The translations under genes were made by a program, and so were the position numbers. From Crocinitomicaceae bacterium (GTDB lineage: Bacteria > Bacteroidota > Bacteroidia > Flavobacteriales_D > Crocinitomicaceae), in NCBI GenBank assembly GCA_011522905.1, contig WTIB01000205.1, positions 1 through 11,562 on the forward strand: a DNA stretch of 11,562 nt, in the 5' to 3' direction. The notes beneath the pieces were generated by a model. The model saw only the letters and a list, made by a program, of their open reading frames with translations. It was not told where the DNA came from and did no database searches. Positions within the stretch are counted from its first letter, which is position 1; every line of letters starts with the position of its first letter. This document shows positions 7,233-11,562 of this stretch, piece after piece.

Positions 7233-9275
7233 ATGAATTTTTTATATCCAAATATTCTTTGGTTTATTTCTCTGATTGCTCTCCCTATTATTATTCATCT
7301 TTTTCATTTCCGAAGACATAAAAAACTCTACTTCTCTTCGCTTAAATTCATAAAGACCATTGAACAAGAGAAGAAAGCCGTCAAAAAATTAAAAAACTAT
7401 CTCATTTTATTGATGAGGGTTTTAGCCATTTTATTTATCGTTTTTGCATTTGCCCAACCCTACACCGGTAGCCTTGGTGACTCAAATACAGGAAATAATA
7501 GACTCATTTCTATGTATATTGATAACTCCAATTCCATGAGTGCAAAAGGCTCAAATGGAGAACTGCTCTCTCAAGCAAAAACCAATGCAAAAGAGATTAT
7601 TCAGCAATTCCCTGCAAATCAAAAGTTTATTATCGTATCAAATGAGTTAAATGGCATACAACAGCGAACTTTAAGTCAAAATGAAGCCTTATATGAAATT
7701 GATCAAATCAACTACACCCCTATTCAAAGAAACATTAATACGATACTGAATTGGCAACACGAAATTTCGCAAAAGGAACTAAACGTAAATCACAATCTCA
7801 AAAATTTCAGTTACATTCTACTTAGTGATTTTCAACGCGATTTTTTTAAGCTCAGGAACATCAAAAAAGACCTCAAATCGAAGTATAATCTTATCCAGTT
7901 TACACCTGAAAATAAATCAAATTGCTTTGTTGACTCTGTTTGGTTTGAAACCCCAATTCATCGAATAGATGAAGAAAATGAACTGTTTTTTAGAATTGTA
8001 AATAAAAGCAACTCCAAAATAATTAACCTAGAAGTTAGTGTAGAAACTAATGATTTTACCAAAGACCTTTTCGTAGACATCCCCGAAAATAATGAGCTTA
8101 CAAGCTCAGTTTTGATAAAAAACAGCAGTGAAGGCCAGGTATTTGGGAAGATAGAAATTCGAGATCCAATTATGTATTGGGATGATATATTTTATTTCAG
8201 CTATAAAATTGAGCCAGAAATTAAGGTACTAATCATTAATGGAGAAGATAAGGAAAACTACATCTCCAAAGCTCTTTCCACGGAAAGCTCTATTCAAGTA
8301 GAAGAACTGAATCAAAAGTCTGTGAACCGAAACACCTTTAATGATAAAAGCCTTATCATCCTTAATGGAATCAATGATATATCTTCTGGACTCATCGCTG
8401 ACATTAATTCCTTCTCAAGTATGGGCGGCTCTGTTTTTATAGTACCCGGTCAAAATGCCAATAACCCAAACATTAATAAACTGATGAAAATGATGGATTT
8501 ACCATCTTTTGGACTTATTAGGGATATAAATTTGAATGCCAACAATATTGTCTTTAAAGATCCTTTTTTCAAGAGTATTTTTGAGAAATCTGATGAATCA
8601 TTGAATTTACCCAATTATCAAAAGGTTTATAATTGTGATTACAAAAATAGCTCGGCAATTCCTTTAATGTTTTTAAGAGACGAAAGCCCTGTATTTTTCA
8701 AATCATTTAAACGCTCTTTTGCGCTTTATTCAGACCTGTCAACAGAATCGAGCAACCTTGTAAATAAAAGTATATTTCCGGTAATATGCCTTCGAATAGC
8801 CGAGCTTTCTAAGCGTAATAATTCTTTGTACACCATTATTGGTCAAAGTCAACTCATTCCAATTACAAATGAAAATAAATCGGAGACTCCAGTTAAGATT
8901 AGAAATAAAAACACTGAATTCATTCCCAAAATAATACAAAATGGATCATACGAATTCATAGATTTATCAGGGACTGAAGCTATTGAAAAGCTGAAACCTG
9001 GTAATTATACGATTGAGGCCGATAAAACTATTGGTTCATTATCACTAAATATCGATCGAAAGGAGTCATCCATTGAGTATATGTCAACTGAGGGGATTAC
9101 AAAAGCATTAAAGTCCAAGAAGCTAAAAAACATCGAAGTTGACCAATTCACAAAAAAATTCGACATTAAAAAAATAAATCTCAATCTTCCTCAGGAATAT
9201 TGGCGGATTTGTATATTTATTGTGATAATATGCATCGTTTCAGAAATATTAATATCCAAACTTTGGAAAAACTAA
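7233..9275 (+). CDS. BatA-type membrane protein with von Willebrand factor A domain
   Basis: The 680-residue protein has the two-anchor BatA N-terminus: a membrane segment at about 7-25, a basic loop FRRHKKLYFSSLKFIKTIEQEKK, and a second segment at about 57-74 (LILLMRVLAILFIVFAFAQP). A VWA-like domain follows, with a MIDAS-type DNSNS (97-101), Thr162 and LLSDF (197-201, Asp199). Residues about 330-410 (IKVLIINGE, SLIILNG, MGGSVFIVPG) resemble the class I glutamine-amidotransferase-like fold seen in Bat relatives, without an evident catalytic Cys-His-Glu set. The last membrane segment is at about 658-676. Bat proteins were first linked to oxygen tolerance in Bacteroides; the molecular role is unknown. 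A TTG at 7224 is in frame but lies inside the -7 element, so the ATG at 7233 is preferred. The stop is three bases before the next gene, indicating an operon. Confidence 0.85.
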   Translation: MNFLYPNILWFISLIALPIIIHLFHFRRHKKLYFSSLKFIKTIEQEKKAVKKLKNYLILLMRVLAILFIVFAFAQPYTGSLGDSNTGNNRLISMYIDNSNSMSAKGSNGELLSQAKTNAKEIIQQFPANQKFIIVSNELNGIQQRTLSQNEALYEIDQINYTPIQRNINTILNWQHEISQKELNVNHNLKNFSYILLSDFQRDFFKLRNIKKDLKSKYNLIQFTPENKSNCFVDSVWFETPIHRIDEENELFFRIVNKSNSKIINLEVSVETNDFTKDLFVDIPENNELTSSVLIKNSSEGQVFGKIEIRDPIMYWDDIFYFSYKIEPEIKVLIINGEDKENYISKALSTESSIQVEELNQKSVNRNTFNDKSLIILNGINDISSGLIADINSFSSMGGSVFIVPGQNANNPNINKLMKMMDLPSFGLIRDINLNANNIVFKDPFFKSIFEKSDESLNLPNYQKVYNCDYKNSSAIPLMFLRDESPVFFKSFKRSFALYSDLSTESSNLVNKSIFPVICLRIAELSKRNNSLYTIIGQSQLIPITNENKSETPVKIRNKNTEFIPKIIQNGSYEFIDLSGTEAIEKLKPGNYTIEADKTIGSLSLNIDRKESSIEYMSTEGITKALKSKKLKNIEVDQFTKKFDIKKINLNLPQEYWRICIFIVIICIVSEILISKLWKN

Positions 9276-9278
9276 TTC

Positions 9279-10544
9279 ATGAAAATTTTAATTAAACAAG
9301 CCAAAATTATCGATTCATCATCCAAGTTTAATGGTGAAGTTAAAGATGTACTTATTGTAAATGGAAAAATCGAAAACATCGGGAGCAAACTTTCATCTTC
9401 AGATAAAAAAACGATTGAAGTTAGCTCGAAAAACCTCCATTTATCAAAGGGCTGGATTGACTTAAAATCTCATTTTTGTGATCCTGGAAATGAATATAAA
9501 GAAACACTTTCAAGCGGCCTTGATAATGCAGGAGCAGGAGGCTTTACAAAAGTTGCTGTTTTACCCTCGACTGATCCTGTTGTCGATCACAAATCATTAA
9601 TCGAATACATTCTCAGAAAATCTGAATCACATGCCGTAGATACCATTCCTATGGCATGTATCACAAAATCAATGGAAGGAAAAGAGTTATCGGAGATGAA
9701 TGACCTTAAGAATGCTGGTGCTGTTCTTTTTTCAGATGATATGAATACGCCGAAAGCGCAAGTTTTAACAAATGCACTAATGTACGGAGGTAATCATAAC
9801 TGTAAAATTATTGTAAACTCATTTAACCATTCTCTATCGAAAGGAATACAAGTGAATGAAGGACTAGCCTCAATAAAAACCGGATTAAAAGGAGACCCTG
9901 AAATATCTGAAATCATTGAAATTGAAAAACATATTCGATTAATTGAATACACCGAAGGTTCGTTGCACTTAAGTGGCATTTCTACCAAAGAGGGTGTAAA
10001 ACTTGTTCGTGCCGCAAAAAAGAAAGGATTAAATCTTACAGCTGATGTTCATCTAATGAACCTCTGTTTTAATGAGGAAAAAGTATTAAACTTTAACACT
10101 GCATTTAAAACACTACCGGTTTTAAGGGATAAAAATAATGTAACAGCTTTATGGAAAGCTGTCGAGGATGGAACAATAGATTTTATAGTATCTGACCATA
10201 GACCTGCCGTCAAAGAAGACAAGGAACGAGAATTTGAATATGCAACCTTTGGGACACCTCAGCTTCAAACCATGTTCTGTGCTTTGAATTCTCAAAATAA
10301 ATTGAGTATTGAAAAATTAGTTGAAATCTTATCTGACAAAACGAGGTTTTTCCTGAAATATAGTGCGTCCTCAATTGAAAAAGGTAATCAAGCAGAACTT
10401 ACCTTATTTGACCCCTCTCTGGATTTCGAATTTAATTCAAAACAAAAGAAAGAGAATCAGTTATACTCTCCTTTTATGAATGAAAAATTAAAAGGGAAAG
10501 TTCTGGGTGTAGTCAACAACAAGAAACTCATCTTAAATCACTGA
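9279..10544 (+). CDS. Dihydroorotase-like protein with degenerate metal site (probable pseudoenzyme)
   Basis: The 421-residue length and many landmarks match type I dihydroorotase: GWIDLKSHFCDPGNEYKE (58-75), GGFTKVAVLPSTDPV (87-101), FSDD (151-154), ISTKEGVKLVRAA (234-246), DFIVSDHRP (301-309) and ATFGTPQLQT (322-331). The enzyme family closes carbamoyl-aspartate to dihydroorotate in pyrimidine synthesis. The catalytic ligands are mostly gone: the DxHxH motif reads D61-K63-H65; the substrate Arg and Glu of HLREPG are Cys67 and Asp68; the HxED motif reads N180-S-F182-N183; and the His of HVST is Gly233. Asp153 and Asp306 remain. It is therefore unlikely to be an active dihydroorotase and may be a structural or regulatory paralogue, as described for the inactive PyrC' partner of aspartate transcarbamoylase in Pseudomonas. 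The reading frame is intact, so it is not a pseudogene. It sits three bases after the Bat-type gene and two bases before the methyltransferase. Confidence 0.88.
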   Translation: MKILIKQAKIIDSSSKFNGEVKDVLIVNGKIENIGSKLSSSDKKTIEVSSKNLHLSKGWIDLKSHFCDPGNEYKETLSSGLDNAGAGGFTKVAVLPSTDPVVDHKSLIEYILRKSESHAVDTIPMACITKSMEGKELSEMNDLKNAGAVLFSDDMNTPKAQVLTNALMYGGNHNCKIIVNSFNHSLSKGIQVNEGLASIKTGLKGDPEISEIIEIEKHIRLIEYTEGSLHLSGISTKEGVKLVRAAKKKGLNLTADVHLMNLCFNEEKVLNFNTAFKTLPVLRDKNNVTALWKAVEDGTIDFIVSDHRPAVKEDKEREFEYATFGTPQLQTMFCALNSQNKLSIEKLVEILSDKTRFFLKYSASSIEKGNQAELTLFDPSLDFEFNSKQKKENQLYSPFMNEKLKGKVLGVVNNKKLILNH

Positions 10545-10546
10545 TT

Positions 10547-11104
10547 TTGTCAAACAAAGCCTTCATAAAAGAGTTTCTTAAAAAGAAAAAAATGATAGGC
10601 TCTGTAGTTCCCAGCTCAAAATTCTTATCCAAAAAAATGTTAGACCATTTAGACTTCAGTTCCGCTGAATTTGTTGTGGAATTGGGTCCTGGAACTGGCG
10701 TATTTACCGATAGAATTATCGAAAAGCTTGGTAAAGACACTACTTTATTGGTAATTGAACTTAATGATACATTCTATAAAGATTTGAAGAGTAGAATTAC
10801 AGATAAAAGGGTACATATAAGAAAAGGTTCAGCCTCAGATCTTCAGAAATTCATGAATGAATTAAATGTGGTGCAGGCAGACTTTATTGTTTCTTCACTT
10901 CCTCTTGCAATGATTCCCGACATTTTAAGAAAACGTATTATTATAGAGGTAAATACTCAATTAAATGATCAAGGTGAATTCATCCAATTTCAGTACAGCC
11001 TTCAATCGTTTAAATTGTTTAAAAAAGTTTTTAATAAAGTTTCTGTCAGACCCTGCTTATTTAATATGCCTCCTGCATTTGTCTATTCATGTAAAAAAAA
11101 TTAG
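10547..11104 (+). CDS. SAM-dependent methyltransferase, phospholipid N-methyltransferase (PmtA)-like
   Basis: This 185-residue class I methyltransferase resembles the COG3963-type phospholipid N-methyltransferases, which share a fold with KsgA/Erm rRNA dimethyltransferases. The N-terminal KKMIGSVVPSSKFLSKKM (about 14-31) is the family's GSVxPSS entry motif. FVVELGPGTGVFT (42-54) is SAM motif I, LLVIELN (67-73) carries the acidic motif II residue Glu71, and IVSSLPL (114-120) replaces the rRNA enzyme's NxPY. A C-terminal NMPPAFVYSC (173-182) matches the conserved NxPPAxVY. The substrate may be phosphatidylethanolamine or another amine; this cannot be settled from sequence. The start is a TTG two bases after the upstream stop; the first ATG (10592) would remove the 15 residues before MIGSVVPSS, which look like part of the domain. 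It is the last gene of the Bat-type operon, with no clear terminator after it. Confidence 0.8.
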   Translation: MSNKAFIKEFLKKKKMIGSVVPSSKFLSKKMLDHLDFSSAEFVVELGPGTGVFTDRIIEKLGKDTTLLVIELNDTFYKDLKSRITDKRVHIRKGSASDLQKFMNELNVVQADFIVSSLPLAMIPDILRKRIIIEVNTQLNDQGEFIQFQYSLQSFKLFKKVFNKVSVRPCLFNMPPAFVYSCKKN

Positions 11105-11114
11105 GATTTATAAT

Positions 11115-11122
11115 TATCTTCG
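11115..11122 (+). promoter_or_regulatory. Candidate -7 element before the ABC-F gene
   Basis: TATCTTCG matches TAnnTTTG except for one base and ends 15 bases before the ATG at 11138, implying a leader of about 12 bases. It lies in the 33-base gap after the methyltransferase. No -33 element is evident, so read-through from the upstream operon is an alternative. Confidence 0.35.
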
Positions 11123-11137
11123 CAAAAATTTTCGCTC

Positions 11138-11562
11138 ATGCTTAATGTTCAAAATCTATCATTGCAATTTGGTAAAAGAGTACTTTTTGACGAAGTCAAT
11201 CTTAAATTTGTTAACGGCAACTGCTACGGAGTAATTGGTGCAAATGGAGCTGGTAAGTCCACATTTTTAAAAATTCTTACTGGAGAACAAGACCCTACAA
11301 CGGGTCACATTAATCTGGAACCGGGAAAAAGAATGGCTGTTTTGAAACAGAATCATTTTGAATTTGATAAAGAGCCTGTTTTACAAACCGTAATCATGGG
11401 ACATAAACGCCTTCATGAAATCATGGTAGAAAAGGATGCCATATATGCGAAACCAGATTTTAATGAGGAGGATGGAATGAGAACAGGGGAACTCGAAGCT
11501 GAATTTGCAGATTTAGAAGGCTGGAATGCAGAAACTGATGCTGCGTCTTTATTGAGCAACTT
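11138..11562 (+). CDS. ABC-F family ATPase, YbiT-like (partial, runs off right edge)
   Basis: An open frame from the ATG at 11138 continues past the window end, giving 141 complete codons of a protein that is normally about 530-540 residues. ABC-F proteins are soluble twin-ATPase factors that bind the ribosomal E site and relieve stalled or impaired translation. The first ATPase domain opens with MLNVQNLSLQFGKRVLF and has Walker A GANGAGKST (34-42). The stretch that follows (QTVIMGHKRLHEIMVEKDAIYA, then NEEDGMRTGELEAEF) is the pattern I recognise from E. coli YbiT, which has VIMGHKELW and EEDGYKVADLE at the same place; EttA and Uup differ there. Signature, Walker B, linker and second ATPase domain lie outside the window. 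It is probably transcribed separately from, or by read-through of, the methyltransferase gene. Confidence 0.92.
   Translation, partial: MLNVQNLSLQFGKRVLFDEVNLKFVNGNCYGVIGANGAGKSTFLKILTGEQDPTTGHINLEPGKRMAVLKQNHFEFDKEPVLQTVIMGHKRLHEIMVEKDAIYAKPDFNEEDGMRTGELEAEFADLEGWNAETDAASLLSN

Noticed and set aside
9279..10544. Treating the dihydroorotase-like gene as a pseudogene or as authentic pyrC
   Set aside because: The frame is intact and many structural motifs are retained, so it is not a decayed gene; the missing ligands argue against naming it pyrC.
11120..11135. AT-rich near-palindrome around CGCAAAAATTTTCGC as a terminator for the methyltransferase
   Set aside because: The arms are imperfect, mostly A/T, and are not followed by a T run, so it does not make a credible terminator.
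10965..11234. Open frame spanning the end of the methyltransferase gene and the start of the ABC-F gene (+)
   Set aside because: It overlaps two well-supported genes in another frame and its translation has no recognisable family features.
1..11562. CRISPR, toxin-antitoxin, phage-defence or mobile-element system
   Set aside because: No repeat arrays, transposase or integrase genes, terminal repeats or tRNA-associated att sites are visible; the genes are core-type.

Overview
The window is AT-rich chromosomal DNA from a member of Bacteroidota, most likely a flavobacterium-like lineage. The support is: a ClpC with UVR-like middle segment, a Bat-type two-anchor VWA protein, the degenerate dihydroorotase paralogue I recall from that phylum, the absence of clear Shine-Dalgarno sequences, and several start-proximal matches to the Bacteroidota -7 promoter element (TAnnTTTG). 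The lineage below phylum level is an inference. There are no tRNA, rRNA, CRISPR, insertion-sequence or phage signals. Gene density is high, and no gene-free stretch exceeds about 200 bases.

Layout. A nitroreductase-family gene (+) meets clpC (-) tail to tail with one base between the stop codons. clpC and gyrA are divergent and share a 192-base intergenic region. It holds a candidate -7 element for each gene and two short perfect inverted repeats that bracket the gyrA element. gyrA is followed after 52 bases by an exported TPR protein gene that ends in a strong intrinsic terminator (7163-7188).

A second unit begins right after that terminator. A Bat-type VWA membrane protein gene has a -7 element ending six bases before its ATG, so its mRNA is probably leaderless. 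It is followed with 2-3 base gaps by a dihydroorotase-like gene that lacks most metal ligands, and then by a small SAM-dependent methyltransferase of the phospholipid N-methyltransferase / KsgA-like type that starts with TTG. The window ends inside a YbiT-type ABC-F ATPase gene that runs off the right edge and has its own candidate -7 element.

Functionally this is a core-genome neighbourhood: protein quality control (ClpC), DNA supercoiling (gyrase A), a periplasmic TPR protein, a Bat-family envelope protein and a translation-associated ABC-F ATPase. I do not see a complete novel system. The best leads are the pseudo-dihydroorotase locked between a Bat-type protein and a methyltransferase, and the palindromes around the gyrA promoter.
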